From: Providencia vermicola
GTDB lineage: Bacteria > Pseudomonadota > Gammaproteobacteria > Enterobacterales > Enterobacteriaceae
DNA: 64,000 nucleotides
Reading direction: 5' to 3'
Assembly: GCF_010748935.1 (NCBI RefSeq)
Contig: NZ_CP048796.1
Coordinates: 2,359,001 to 2,423,000 of the forward strand
In this document: positions 27,889 to 37,215 of the stretch, one piece after another
Numbering within the stretch: position 1 is the first letter of the stretch
Layout of the letters: each line of letters starts with the position of its first letter
Program-made: the position numbers and the translations under genes
The notes under the pieces: generated by a model
Databases searched by the model: none
Told to the model about the DNA's origin: nothing
What the model saw: the letters and a program-made list of their open reading frames with translations, nothing else

Positions 27889-27994
27889 GCTGTTGAATAG
27901 CTATTTTCTTCATCATATTGGCCCTTAATACAATAAGGGCATAAGAAATGTCTTTTAACTTTGCCTGAAATGACCGAAAAGGTGTGAATGGTAA

Positions 27995-28030
27995 AATAAC
28001 CCCCGCCACTTGCAAAAATGGTGGGGGTAA
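27995..28030 (-). terminator. Hairpin terminator of the GNAT gene at 28.1 kb
   Basis: GC-rich stem ACCCCCGCCA/TGGTGGGGGT (one G-T pair) around CTTGCAAAAA. On the minus strand it is followed by TTATTTTACC. It lies about 75 nt beyond the GNAT stop. Confidence 0.55.
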
Positions 28031-28105
28031 GAAACGACCTGAATCGTTTACGGAATAGAATAGAACGTTTTTATTAAGTCATTCAATGAATGAGTGATTA
28101 CGATA

Positions 28106-28564
28106 TTACAATGGCATTCTATACTCAATAACCCCAGGTTTTTCAGCTACCCAATCATATAAACGTTGGCCTCGTAAATTCGTTTCTTGCGTATGCCAAT
28201 ATAAACGGCCACAAGCCTGCTTTTGAGCTTGTTCGTGAACAAATTCAATGAGATGTTTGCCAACCTGACGGCCCCTTACCTCCGGTGAAACAAATAAATC
28301 TTCTAAATAACAAAAATGATTTTCCGCCCACGTAGAACGATGATAAAGGTAATTAACAAAACCTACGACTTTGTCATTTTCAAGTGCTACAGCACAATAC
28401 ATCGGTTCATTTTCATCAAAAAAACGCGCCCATGTTTTTAGGGTCACTTCTTCACTTAAATCTACGTTGTAAAATTCTTGATATTGCAACCAATACACTA
28501 ACCATTGTGAATAATGATCAGGTAAAACGAACTTAACAGTAATAGGTAACGCATTGTTATTCAT
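28106..28564 (-). CDS. GNAT acetyltransferase
   Basis: A 152-residue GNAT protein. The acetyl-CoA loop is VRGRQVGKHLIEF, preceded by YLEDLFVSPE, and the C-terminal ETNLRGQRLYDWV segment completes the fold. It resembles the aminoglycoside/diamine-like branch typified by the protein at 43.3 kb (shared LEDL-VSP-RG-G-GK pattern). The ATG at 28564 follows AAAGGAT. Divergent from a MocR regulator 104 bp away, which may control it. Acceptor unknown. Confidence 0.87.
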   Translation of the reverse strand: MNNNALPITVKFVLPDHYSQWLVYWLQYQEFYNVDLSEEVTLKTWARFFDENEPMYCAVALENDKVVGFVNYLYHRSTWAENHFCYLEDLFVSPEVRGRQVGKHLIEFVHEQAQKQACGRLYWHTQETNLRGQRLYDWVAEKPGVIEYRMPL

Positions 28565-28667
28565 AATGTATCCTTTATAACTCAATAGATAAACAATGGC
28601 GCTATGTTACCTATCAATCTGGTACTAAATAAGATACACTTTTGATATTTATTTAGGATCCACTTTG

Positions 28668-30155
28668 ATGAGGCGTAAACCACAAGCTCACTTTCCTCAC
28701 CTGCTTTTGCAATCTGGTGGCATCAAAGAAAGTGTTTACCATACGATTAGAAATGCCATTTTAGATGGTAGGCTCAGCGCGGGTATCAAATTACCTTCAA
28801 GCCGTGCTTTCGCGGAAATGATGTCTATTTCTCGCAACTCAGTCATTGCCGGCTATGAACGCTTAATAGACGAAGGCTATCTCATCACCAAAGCAGGATC
28901 AGGCACCTATGTCGCCACCACCCTACCTGATGAGTTAGTTAAGTTAACCTCTAAAACCAATTACCTTAACCACCCTCTATATTCTGCCCCTAATCTCAAC
29001 CCAATGATCAGTCATTTAACGACATTGTGGAAAAATTCTCGGCCTAATACAAATCAACGACAAATGTTTAATATTGGTATTGGCTGCGTTGATCAGTTTC
29101 CCCATGATTTATGGGGCAGATTACTCGGAAGAGTTTGGCGGAAGTCAAAACAAGACATTCCCTATTACAACCACCCTGACGGCTATCCACCACTCAAAAA
29201 AATATTAGTCGATTATGTACACTCAACCCGAGGGGTTAACTGCCGAGCAGAACAAATTATTATTGTAAATGGTACCCAACAAGCAATTAACCTTACTGCG
29301 AATGTTTTACTACACAAAGGGAACTCAGTCTGGTTAGATGACCCTGGATATGATAGTGCACGAGCTATTTTAACTGCTTCAGGTGCGCATATATCACCCG
29401 TTCATTCAGATGATGAAGGCATGGATATTGAATTTGCCATGCAACATTACCCCAATGCTAACCTGATATACACTGCGCCATCCCATCAGTTCCCATTAGG
29501 TACAACGCTCAGCCTAGCGAGGCGTCTCGCGTTATTAGAGTGGGCTCAAAAGAATAATGCTTGGATCTTTGAAGATGACTACAATAGCGAATTTCGTTAT
29601 TTATCCAAGCCGATTCAAGCACTACAAGGCCTAGATACCTACCAACGAGTTATTTATGCCGGCACCTTTTCCAAAATGATGTATCCCGGTTTTCGCTTAG
29701 GTTTTCTAATTGTACCAGAAGTTCTGATAGAACCTTTTACCATGATGAAGTATTACAGTGATAGCCATTCTGGTTATCTGGAACAAGCGGCTTTAGCACA
29801 ATTTATTCAAGAAGGTCACTATGCTCGTCACGTGCGAAAAATTCGCAAAATATGTTATTCACGTCAAAACGCATTAATCGATGCTATTAATACCTACTTG
29901 CCTAATATATTTGAAGTACAGCGAACTGATTCAGGTATCCATGCCGTATGTTGGCTAAAAGCGGGGATCAATTTGCAACTTATCTTATCTGCCTGTTATC
30001 AATTAGGGTTTGGGGTTCAACCGTTATCTCGTTATTGTATTAAAAGCCGACATAATAACGGGATTTTATTTGGTTATGCCGCTCACACTGAAACCGATAT
30101 TACCAATAATATCATCGAATTAAGTAATGCCTTACGGCGACTAAATGTCATTTAA
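28668..30155 (+). CDS. MocR-type regulator (GntR winged helix + aminotransferase fold)
   Basis: A 495-residue MocR/PdxR-type protein. The N-terminal GntR-type winged helix (about residues 15-80) includes ILDGRLSAGIKLPSSRAFAEMMSISRNSVIAGYERL. A fold-type-I aminotransferase-like domain follows from about residue 115. The PLP lysine is expected in AGTFSKMMYPGFRLG, and the DDYNSEFRY motif supplies the pyridine-binding Asp. It binds PLP as an effector or cofactor rather than acting as a free enzyme. ATG at 28668 is preferred over the TTG one codon earlier. The divergent GNAT gene is the likely target. Confidence 0.92.
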   Translation: MRRKPQAHFPHLLLQSGGIKESVYHTIRNAILDGRLSAGIKLPSSRAFAEMMSISRNSVIAGYERLIDEGYLITKAGSGTYVATTLPDELVKLTSKTNYLNHPLYSAPNLNPMISHLTTLWKNSRPNTNQRQMFNIGIGCVDQFPHDLWGRLLGRVWRKSKQDIPYYNHPDGYPPLKKILVDYVHSTRGVNCRAEQIIIVNGTQQAINLTANVLLHKGNSVWLDDPGYDSARAILTASGAHISPVHSDDEGMDIEFAMQHYPNANLIYTAPSHQFPLGTTLSLARRLALLEWAQKNNAWIFEDDYNSEFRYLSKPIQALQGLDTYQRVIYAGTFSKMMYPGFRLGFLIVPEVLIEPFTMMKYYSDSHSGYLEQAALAQFIQEGHYARHVRKIRKICYSRQNALIDAINTYLPNIFEVQRTDSGIHAVCWLKAGINLQLILSACYQLGFGVQPLSRYCIKSRHNNGILFGYAAHTETDITNNIIELSNALRRLNVI

Positions 30156-30280
30156 TCAACAAACTCTCAACGTAAGTAAAATTTAGGGTTCAAATCATAA
30201 TTTTAAGACAAGCTTTGATTTCCACCTTAAACATTAAACACTATCATGCAATCAATTAAACAAAATGTTGAGGTATCGAA

Positions 30281-30862
30281 ATGACGAATAACAATCCTCC
30301 CAAAGACCTTGAAGTTGGTGATATTGTTTTTACAAGTATTGGTACTACTTTATTTCGCCAAATTGCCTCCGCCTCTCAGTGTTGGAGTAATCATGTCGGT
30401 TTAATTATTGGTCATAATGGACAGGATTATTTAGTTGCAGAGAGTCGAGTACCTTTATCAACCGTCACGACTTTGACTCGCTTTATTCAGCGTTCCGCAG
30501 AAAAAAGGTATGGAATACGCCGGCTAACTAGCCACCTTACTGACGTACAAAAAGCGGCTTTAGTCGCCGAAGTCCCATCAAGGCTCAATAAATTTTATCA
30601 TACCGGCTTTGACTACTATTCTTCTCGCCAATTTTGTTCAAAATTCGTATTTGATATATACCAATCTGCCCTTTCTATCAAAGTAGGTGAAATTCAAACC
30701 TTTAAAGATCTATTAGCTAAAAACCCAAATGCCAAACTGAATTTTTGGAAGTTATGGTTTATCGGTGATATACCATGGGAACGAGCAACCGTAACGCCAG
30801 CAAGTTTATGGTCACATCCGCAATTAGAGCTTATTTATCGTAGTCACACCGATATCCATTAA
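30281..30862 (+). CDS. yebB: Permuted papain-like (NlpC/P60-superfamily) protein YebB
   Basis: A 193-residue protein matching E. coli YebB along its length. It belongs to the circularly permuted NlpC/P60 group, with the histidine first ([12 protein letters not shown]) and the nucleophile cysteine later ([12 protein letters not shown]). The phrases [30 protein letters not shown] and [11 protein letters not shown] are conserved. There is no signal peptide. Likely a cysteine hydrolase acting on an amide or acyl bond; substrate not known. GAGGT precedes the ATG. Confidence 0.92.
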   Translation: MTNNNPPKDLEVGDIVFTSIGTTLFRQIASASQCWSNHVGLIIGHNGQDYLVAESRVPLSTVTTLTRFIQRSAEKRYGIRRLTSHLTDVQKAALVAEVPSRLNKFYHTGFDYYSSRQFCSKFVFDIYQSALSIKVGEIQTFKDLLAKNPNAKLNFWKLWFIGDIPWERATVTPASLWSHPQLELIYRSHTDIH

Positions 30863-30874
30863 TTTGATAAATAA

Positions 30875-30900
30875 GAAAAAGCAGCCAAAATTGGCTGCCC
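30875..30900 (-). terminator. Terminator between yebB and the racemase gene
   Basis: 7-bp stem GCAGCCA/TGGCTGC with a 4-nt loop. On the minus strand it is followed by TTTTTCTT, serving the racemase gene, which stops 11 nt away. It can also stop yebB transcription. Confidence 0.8.
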
Positions 30901-30908
30901 TTTGGCTA

Positions 30909-32132
30909 TCAATCAACTAATATACGTTGATTCGTAGCCCCCCACAGGATTGACATTTCAGTAAATAATGCACCACTGATATCTTCAATTTGTTCTGCTG
31001 TGACTTCAGCATTGCCCTGTTTGCCAAAAAAGACGACTTCATTGCCTGGTTTAACTTGCTTTAAATCAGTTACATCAACCATTACTGTATTCATTGATGT
31101 CTTGCCTAAGACAGGTACACGCTGACCACCGATCAAAGCATAACCTGCATTACTAAACACTCGACGATAACCATCTGCATAACCAACCGGTATGTTCGCT
31201 AATACAGAATCACGTTTTAGCGTATGAGTGCGGTCATAACCCACGGTATTCCCTTTAGGATAATGATTTACAGAAGCAATATTTGACTTAAACGTCATCA
31301 CTCTCTTGTATTCGTCAGTAGCAATAGTGTCACCATAAAAAATACCACCTACACGCACCATATCTAGCCATGATTCAGGTACTGTAATGGTTGCAAATGT
31401 ATTCGCAACGTGCAGTGTTACATCTTTACGATCTAATCCTGTCATCTCCAATACCTTCTGAGATTGCTGATTAAAACGCGCTAAATCTTTTTTAATTTGC
31501 AGAGCATCTTCTTCTGGATAATGTGACATGATCCCAACAATTTTTAATTGAGGTAGTTGAGAAATCAGTTTTGCTTCATTTAATCCAGCCGCATTAGCCA
31601 CTTCCAGACCATTACGCGACATTCCACCCGAATTTAGTGCTAAATGAATACGTACTGTCTTTCCTTGTTTTTGAGCAATCGCATTAAGACGTTGGGCCAT
31701 ATCAAGGTTACCAATTAACTCTTCAACATCATATTGCGTTGCTTGCTGCATCTCTTGTTCAGTGGCATTACGTACTCGCATTAATCGACCTTTAAAGCCG
31801 AGATCTCTGACCATTTTTAATTCTTGGTTATTTGTTACACCAATGCACTGAATATTATTTTCGATCATAATAGGTGTAACTAAAGAGAGATCGTGCCCAT
31901 AGGCATCCCCTTTCAGGACCGCACATAACGAAGACTTATCGCCAAGCAAATTTTGTACTTTTTTGATATTAAACTCTAATGCACTACGTGATATTTCTAT
32001 CCATGCATTATTCACTGCGATTGGCTGTACCTGCGCACTTTCTGATGCAACAGCTTTCATGTTAGCTGGCTGCTGACAACCCGCAACGACAAGTAGAGGT
32101 AATAACGCAAGATACCGAAGCTTGAAAGACAT
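30909..32132 (-). CDS. bsr: Broad-specificity amino-acid racemase, lipoprotein form
   Basis: Fold-type-III PLP racemase of the Bsr/alanine racemase group. Bsr enzymes make several D-amino acids in the periplasm, used for cell-wall remodelling and signalling. The 407-residue protein starts with a lipoprotein signal peptide ([13 protein letters not shown], lipobox VAGC). The PLP lysine lies in [12 protein letters not shown], and the catalytic tyrosine region is VGGIFYGDT. The [10 protein letters not shown] and TVGYDRT phrases fit Vibrio BsrV rather than cytoplasmic Alr. The ATG at 32132 follows AAGGG; an upstream in-frame start would spoil the signal peptide. Confidence 0.93.
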   Translation of the reverse strand: MSFKLRYLALLPLLVVAGCQQPANMKAVASESAQVQPIAVNNAWIEISRSALEFNIKKVQNLLGDKSSLCAVLKGDAYGHDLSLVTPIMIENNIQCIGVTNNQELKMVRDLGFKGRLMRVRNATEQEMQQATQYDVEELIGNLDMAQRLNAIAQKQGKTVRIHLALNSGGMSRNGLEVANAAGLNEAKLISQLPQLKIVGIMSHYPEEDALQIKKDLARFNQQSQKVLEMTGLDRKDVTLHVANTFATITVPESWLDMVRVGGIFYGDTIATDEYKRVMTFKSNIASVNHYPKGNTVGYDRTHTLKRDSVLANIPVGYADGYRRVFSNAGYALIGGQRVPVLGKTSMNTVMVDVTDLKQVKPGNEVVFFGKQGNAEVTAEQIEDISGALFTEMSILWGATNQRILVD

Positions 32133-32199
32133 CAAATTTACCCTTAAGAAAGATTTCAATAACTCTTGAATCATTTGCATGATTAATCAAGACGATAAC

Positions 32200-32252
32200 A
32201 TGTGATAACTATTTGTTTGGTTAAATAATAATTAATACATTATTTATCACAT
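32200..32252. promoter_or_regulatory. Inverted repeat upstream of the racemase gene
   Basis: ATGTGATAA and TTATCACAT arms 35 bp apart, starting 68 bp upstream of the racemase ATG. A similar element is upstream of ddlA (14432-14460). No known regulator assigned. The surrounding 32181-32369 shows no gene. Confidence 0.3.
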
Positions 32253-32369
32253 AAAACATATATATAGAGGTTATTACTATTCGTGACAAATCTTTCTTAG
32301 CGACTCAGAGGATTTACAGTAAATTGGAAGGGAATCAGTCCATGAACTGCATAAATTTGCAATAATTCA

Positions 32370-32410
32370 GCATAAAAAAAGGCACTCGCCCCCGAGTGCC
32401 TTTGGGTACA
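32370..32410 (-). repeat. Copy 1 of a 41-bp direct repeat (ahpF-type terminator)
   Basis: Identical over 41 bp to 35495-35535. On the minus strand it is a strong terminator: stem GGCACTCG/CGAGTGCC then TTTTTTT. It lies 159 nt past the methyltransferase stop and, with copy 2, brackets the restriction-modification region. Confidence 0.9.
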
Positions 32411-32424
32411 GATACTATTCGCGA

Positions 32425-32532
32425 TTATTTGTTAGACATACACCACATACCACCATAACTGATGGGGATCATTCCGCAAGGCTCGGGCAGTCTTGGTGAT
32501 GTTGAAAAGGCCGCAATGGTATTCTGCTTCAT
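32425..32532 (-). CDS. Possible 35-codon small ORF
   Basis: ATG frame starting MKQNTIAAFSTSPRLPEPCG and ending MSNK, between the methyltransferase gene and repeat copy 1. GGTAA lies about 9 nt upstream, a poor ribosome-binding site. No family recognised; may be a remnant of the insertion. Confidence 0.2.
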   Translation of the reverse strand: MKQNTIAAFSTSPRLPEPCGMIPISYGGMWCMSNK

Positions 32533-32568
32533 GAGTTATTACCGCTGATGGAAAGCATGAAGTCAGTT

Positions 32569-33492
32569 TTACATTTTCATCGCTTTTCGCATTTCTTTAG
32601 CTATAGCTTCAATAACTGGGACACAGACACTATTACCAAATTGTTTGTACGCTTGTGCATTAGAAACCGGTATCTCATAGGTATCTGGATATCCCTGCAA
32701 TCTAGCCGCCTCTCTTGGGGTAATTTTGCGAGGATTCTTCCCCTTTTGCTCTATTAATATTTCACTTCCATCTTTATAGTAACGAGCAGAAATTGTATTT
32801 GTATAAGGTGATTCTTCATTAAAAAGACCATAACCAAAGCCTTTACCATTCAATTTATTCTGAATTTTGCGGCGTTGATGACCTTCCCATAACTTATCTG
32901 AAATTGTATATAAATCATCAACATTAGGTTCTAGTATCGAGCCAACTTTTGTTTCTATTCCAATTGGTTCAGGAAATTTAAATTCAACACTCTGATCTAA
33001 AAAACCAACGATAAAAATACGCTCTCTATTTTGAGGAATACCGAAATCTCGGGCTTTAAGAATATCGTGATAAACAACATAACCAGCATCTTTAAGATGG
33101 TCTAATATAACTTGAAGTGTTCTACCTTTATCATGACCACGAAGCTGCTTAACATTTTCAAGTAAAAATGCTTTTGGTTTTCTTTTCAGAAGGATACGCT
33201 CGATATCAAAAAAAAGTGTCCCCCTAGTATCTGAAAATCCTTTCTTCAATCCTGCTTGTGAAAAAGGCTGGCATGGGAATCCTGCGAGTAAAATATCATG
33301 CTCCGGTACATCGAGTTCTGAAATTTCAGTTATATCGCCATGAATATTGTCATCGCCAAAATTAGCTTTATACGTCTGAATAGCAAACTTATCTATTTCA
33401 GAGGTAAAAACACAGTTTACACCACCAAATGCTTGGTCAAATCCTAAACGAATTCCACCTATACCGGCAAAAAGATCAATGACCTTTATCAT
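32569..33492 (-). CDS. C5-cytosine DNA methyltransferase
   Basis: A 307-residue Dcm/HhaI-type methyltransferase that protects the DNA sites cut by the adjacent nuclease. Motif I is DLFAGIGG, motif IV is GFPCQPFSQAG with catalytic Cys74, motif VI is FLLENVKQLRG, motif VIII-like QNRERIFIVGF is present, and motif X is QFGNSVCVPV. The region between VIII and IX is short, so the target-recognition part is small. It begins 7 nt after the nuclease stop. Recognition sequence is not readable; an EcoRII/SsoII-like target (CCNGG or CCWGG) is a reasonable first guess from its partner. Confidence 0.95.
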   Translation of the reverse strand: MIKVIDLFAGIGGIRLGFDQAFGGVNCVFTSEIDKFAIQTYKANFGDDNIHGDITEISELDVPEHDILLAGFPCQPFSQAGLKKGFSDTRGTLFFDIERILLKRKPKAFLLENVKQLRGHDKGRTLQVILDHLKDAGYVVYHDILKARDFGIPQNRERIFIVGFLDQSVEFKFPEPIGIETKVGSILEPNVDDLYTISDKLWEGHQRRKIQNKLNGKGFGYGLFNEESPYTNTISARYYKDGSEILIEQKGKNPRKITPREAARLQGYPDTYEIPVSNAQAYKQFGNSVCVPVIEAIAKEMRKAMKM

Positions 33493-33499
33493 AATGCTA

Positions 33500-34390
33500 C
33501 TAATTCCAAAATTTTAACGTTGCTGGTAACTCATCTAAAAAGTACGTCTCAAAATCAATAATACTTCTTTTGTTTTTCATTGTATCAGAATTCTTGATGT
33601 CATTCCTGACAACCAACACTATGTTATGACGAGCCATTTGCTCTGCTTTTGATGCTGAAATATTGTCATCAACAGTAAGCAAATGAATATTAGGAAGATT
33701 AGATCTTGCCACTTCTTCCACAACTTCTTGCCAACGTTCTCTTAATGTTGTTTTCATTGTTCCAACAATTGTCTTATCTCTACGTTGATTAAAAGCACTT
33801 ATACCCGGTAGAATAGAGTCGACCACTTTACCTAGCCCTAATTCAGTGAAAGCTTTTTTACCTATTGATGCTTGTGATTCAAAAGGATAACCATAGTATT
33901 CATATAGGAAATAAATTATCCCTTCAAATGTTTTCCCTGCGCGAGACCTTCTTGATTGAGTATTACTCAAGCAAAGTTGATAATTATAAGGGCTGATATA
34001 TCCTGAATAATTACCAAACAATTCTGTGATTGTATGTGTTAATGATTCTAGATCGGTGAAATCAGGTAATGATAATTGAGCACACAACTCTTCTAATTTT
34101 GCTTTTGGTGCGGCAAATTTTTCACCTATTTCTTTCAAAATTACCGCATTAAAAGCGGACTCTTCTTTTAAGAACTCGTCATAAGCTAATTCACGCAGTT
34201 GAATAATAGCTTGAGTAACTTGCTTTTGTTTCAATAGGCCTGTAATTAAATCATGGTTAGTTTCTGTTGCTTTTTGCGCTGCAACTTTAGGAGGAGAAAT
34301 CAATTTTCCTCTGGTTGTCTTGATAAAACCAGCAAATCTTTTTTCTTCTATTTCTGATAGTTTTATTAAATTCTGAATACTATTGTCCAT
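33500..34390 (-). CDS. Type II restriction endonuclease, EcoRII-C fold
   Basis: A 296-residue nuclease. The C-terminal half has the EcoRII-C/PspGI/SsoII pattern: QSRRSRAGKTFEGI (residues about 146-158), then Asp191 in VVDSILPG and Lys213 in MKTTLRERWQEV, a PD-(D/E)xK-type site. The N-terminal 130 residues are helical and lack recognisable motifs. The order nuclease-then-methyltransferase on one strand, 7 nt apart, is less usual than the reverse, and no C-protein gene is seen. This raises the question of how the host is protected on entry. The AT-rich upstream region contains an imperfect dyad (34563-34596). Confidence 0.85.
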   Translation of the reverse strand: MDNSIQNLIKLSEIEEKRFAGFIKTTRGKLISPPKVAAQKATETNHDLITGLLKQKQVTQAIIQLRELAYDEFLKEESAFNAVILKEIGEKFAAPKAKLEELCAQLSLPDFTDLESLTHTITELFGNYSGYISPYNYQLCLSNTQSRRSRAGKTFEGIIYFLYEYYGYPFESQASIGKKAFTELGLGKVVDSILPGISAFNQRRDKTIVGTMKTTLRERWQEVVEEVARSNLPNIHLLTVDDNISASKAEQMARHNIVLVVRNDIKNSDTMKNKRSIIDFETYFLDELPATLKFWN

Positions 34391-34934
34391 TAAAACATGC
34401 CTTTAAACATAACATTAGTGTAAGGTCATACATATTAGCCCATATTTACCTTTATAGAAAATTCAGTTTCGCATACATTCCCTTTGGAAACCGGTTATAA
34501 AGCAAGGGTTAAAAACTATATCTTACAAAACAATGAGTTGCACTTTAAGTTTGTAATCTCTTAAACGGTTACACATTAACGCAAAGTAACCCGTTTGTAA
34601 CCTTTTACCATTCCTATCTTTCTGTTTTTTATCAAAAACATACAAGACTATTTTAATTTTTAACCATTATAACCACTTTCCAAATACCTCCCACGAATAC
34701 TCCATTTATATAAAAGACACTCAATAATGCCTGTTTTTTGTTCTAAATTTTATATCTATATTCTTATTATTAACGCTATTTTCCCAAAATCATTCTTGTT
34801 GCTAGTAGGCGGAAAATACAATCATCCTGATGAGGTATACAGAGGTATGCGATTTGGGCGGTGTAAGAGACCCCTGAGACATGAATATGAAAGAGGAAAA
34901 AGAAAAATTGCACATTGGCGACCTATGGAAAAAA
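34391..34934. other. AT-rich region upstream of the restriction genes
   Basis: No convincing gene. An imperfect inverted repeat AAACGGTTAC/GTAACCCGTTT lies at 34563-34596, about 170 bp upstream of the nuclease start, with a further AACCGGTT palindrome near 34489-34496. These are candidate control sites for the restriction genes. A 73-codon plus-strand frame at 34727-34948 has no ribosome-binding site and is probably chance. Confidence 0.4.
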
Positions 34935-35290
34935 TTAACAGAAACTAACTCTCGCTGTTTTCCAGTCCCAACATCTAAGCACATCAGACTTCGTTAAAGT
35001 ACTCCTTACCACAAGCATACTATTAAACTGGCTGTTCACCATACTTCGCACCGTCTTAACGCTTATAAACTTACGCATGCACGCCGCTTTCAATAAATTC
35101 TTAAATTGGTATTTAATAGTATCGATTGGCTGTACTCGCAGGTCACCGGTTCAATATGGTTAAAATTCACCGCATAAACGCCCTTTTCACTACTGTGATT
35201 CACACCAAAGATCTCATTATCATATAAATAATCAAACAGTTTCCAAAACTCTATCACTTCCGGTTGGCCAAGTTGAATCGGTCTAAGCAT
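34935..35290 (-). pseudogene. Frameshifted small gene inside the R-M region
   Basis: The minus-strand frame from 35290 reads MLRPIQLGQPEVIEFWKLFD and continues to NTNLRIY, then stops at 35090. Shifting frame at about 35100 gives an open continuation, KNLLKAACMRKFISVKTVRS and on to SDVLRCWDWK, stopping at 34935. Both halves look coding (helix-rich, ordinary codons), so this appears to be one protein of about 118 residues broken by a single-base change. I do not recognise the family with certainty; it reads like a short accessory protein of integrated elements. Its decay suggests the cassette is an old insertion. Confidence 0.5.
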
Positions 35291-35494
35291 ATTGTTTGTG
35301 CCATCTCAATAATAAAATCATGCTTTGGTGAATATAAACTGTTTTACCAACAAGAACTAACAACAACTGCGCTTATACTCTCATTGGATGAATTTCTCCG
35401 CTGTAAGTACCACCAAATCAGCGTTTAGATCGTCCATAAGTTGTCCACACTTGAACACTTTTCGGCAGTATTGAAACCTTTATATGCAAATTAC

Positions 35495-35535
35495 GCATAA
35501 AAAAAGGCACTCGCCCCCGAGTGCCTTTGGGTACA
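35495..35535 (-). terminator. ahpF terminator; copy 2 of the 41-bp direct repeat
   Basis: Stem GGCACTCG/CGAGTGCC with a short G-rich loop, then TTTTTTT on the minus strand, 20 nt past the ahpF stop. Identical over 41 bp to 32370-32410. Confidence 0.9.
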
Positions 35536-35555
35536 ACCTACTGAATTGGTATGAT

Positions 35556-37136
35556 TTACACCTCTTCAGCGGTTCTGGTACTTGTGCGGATGAGGTAATC
35601 AAAGGCGCTAAGTGCGGCTTTCGCTCCCTCACCGGCTGAAATAATAATCTGCTTGTATGGCACAGTTGTACAGTCACCTGCTGCAAAAATACCTTTAATA
35701 TTGGTTTCGCCACGCGCATTCACTTCAATTTCACCCATGCGGTTGCGTGCAACGGTATCCCCTAACCAATTGGTATTGGGTAATAAACCAATTTGAACAA
35801 ATGCACCTGCAACTTCTAATAAATGAACGCTATCATTCGTCCGATCTTTATACTCAAGACCTGTCATTTTACTACCATCACCCTTAACTTCTAATGTCTG
35901 GGCATTAAGGATAATATCGACATTTTTCAGGCTGCGTACTTTATCTTGTAATACTGAGTCTGCTTTCAGTTCAGGCGCAAATTCTAATACGGTCACATGT
36001 TCAACAAGACCGGCCAAATCAATAGCTGCTTCTATACCTGAGTTACCACCACCAATCACAGCAACACGTTTGCCTTTAAATAGTGGGCCATCGCAATGTG
36101 GGCAGAAAGTCACGCCTTTCGTGCGATATTCTTGTTCACCCGGTACCCCCATATTGCGCCAGCGAGCGCCTGTCGCAATAATGATGCTGCGTGACTTCAT
36201 CACGCCACCCGATGCTGTTTCAATTTGGTGTAAGCCACCTTCTTCCGCTGCTGGAATTAATTTGGTCACAGACTGACCATCAATAACATCGACACTATAG
36301 TCATCAACGTGGTTTTTCAGTGCTCCCGCGAATATCGCACCTTCTGTTTTAATCACAGAAATATAGTTTTCGATATCAACCGTATCCATCACTTGACCAC
36401 CGAAGCGCTCACCGATCACACCAGTGCGAATACCTTTACGTGCGGTATAAATCGCAGCCGATGCACCAGCAGGACCACTACCAATAACCAATACATCAAA
36501 TGGTTCGCGCTCAGTTAATGCTTTAGCTGCACGTGCATCTGCATTACTGTCAACTTTATTCACTATCTCACTTAATGTCATACGGCCTTGACCAAATTCT
36601 TTCCCATTCAGGAAAACAGCCGGCACGCCCATCACATTGCGTTGTTCTATTTCATTTTGGAACAAAGCACCGTCAATGGCGGTATGAGTGACATTTGGGT
36701 TCAAAACTGCCATCAAGTTCAACGCTTGCACAACATCTGGGCAATTATGGCAAGATAATGAGTAATACGTCTCAAAGTGGAATTCCCCTTCAAGGGCTTT
36801 CACTTGATCTAATAATTCCTGTGCTTCTTTAGACGGGTGACCGCCAATTTGTAATAACGCAAGCACTAATGATGTAAATTCATGGCCCAATGGTGAACCA
36901 GCAAAACGCAACCCACTATCGACCCCTGGATTCGTAATTAAAAATGAGGGTATTCTTTGGCTAGCATCTTGGGTTTCACGAACAGTGATTTTGTCAGAAA
37001 GTGCAGCAATTTGATGTAACAGCTCTTTTATTTCGTTTGATTTATTGCCGCTATCTAAATTTGCAACTAACTCAACAGGTTTGGTTAATCTTTCTAAATA
37101 AGCCTTCAATTGCGCTTGCATATTGTTATCGAGCAT
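35556..37136 (-). CDS. ahpF: Alkyl hydroperoxide reductase subunit F
   Basis: Flavoprotein disulfide reductase that passes electrons from NADH to AhpC. It has 526 residues. The N-terminal tandem thioredoxin-like domain has its CxxC at Cys129/Cys132 (CHNC). The FAD motif [17 protein letters not shown], the active-site pair CPHC, and the NAD motif [10 protein letters not shown] follow in order. The ATG at 37136 ([14 protein letters not shown]) matches E. coli and follows AAGGGGAT. It lies 79 bp downstream of ahpC, the standard order, and is probably OxyR-controlled. Confidence 0.97.
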   Translation of the reverse strand: MLDNNMQAQLKAYLERLTKPVELVANLDSGNKSNEIKELLHQIAALSDKITVRETQDASQRIPSFLITNPGVDSGLRFAGSPLGHEFTSLVLALLQIGGHPSKEAQELLDQVKALEGEFHFETYYSLSCHNCPDVVQALNLMAVLNPNVTHTAIDGALFQNEIEQRNVMGVPAVFLNGKEFGQGRMTLSEIVNKVDSNADARAAKALTEREPFDVLVIGSGPAGASAAIYTARKGIRTGVIGERFGGQVMDTVDIENYISVIKTEGAIFAGALKNHVDDYSVDVIDGQSVTKLIPAAEEGGLHQIETASGGVMKSRSIIIATGARWRNMGVPGEQEYRTKGVTFCPHCDGPLFKGKRVAVIGGGNSGIEAAIDLAGLVEHVTVLEFAPELKADSVLQDKVRSLKNVDIILNAQTLEVKGDGSKMTGLEYKDRTNDSVHLLEVAGAFVQIGLLPNTNWLGDTVARNRMGEIEVNARGETNIKGIFAAGDCTTVPYKQIIISAGEGAKAALSAFDYLIRTSTRTAEEV

Positions 37137-37215
37137 ATGATCCCCTTGGTCATAAAATCGGGTGCATAGCACCCGATAACATCAGTCTATTTTTGCTTTC
37201 GAGATAAAATTCGAA

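Noticed and set aside
34727-34948. 73-codon plus-strand frame in the R-M region
   Set aside because: No ribosome-binding site, hydrophobic start without a sensible signal peptide, and its 3' end overlaps the frameshifted minus-strand gene.
32370-35535. 41-bp repeats as insertion-sequence ends
   Set aside because: They are direct, not inverted, no transposase is present, and each contains a complete working terminator belonging to ahpF; a duplicated insertion site fits better.
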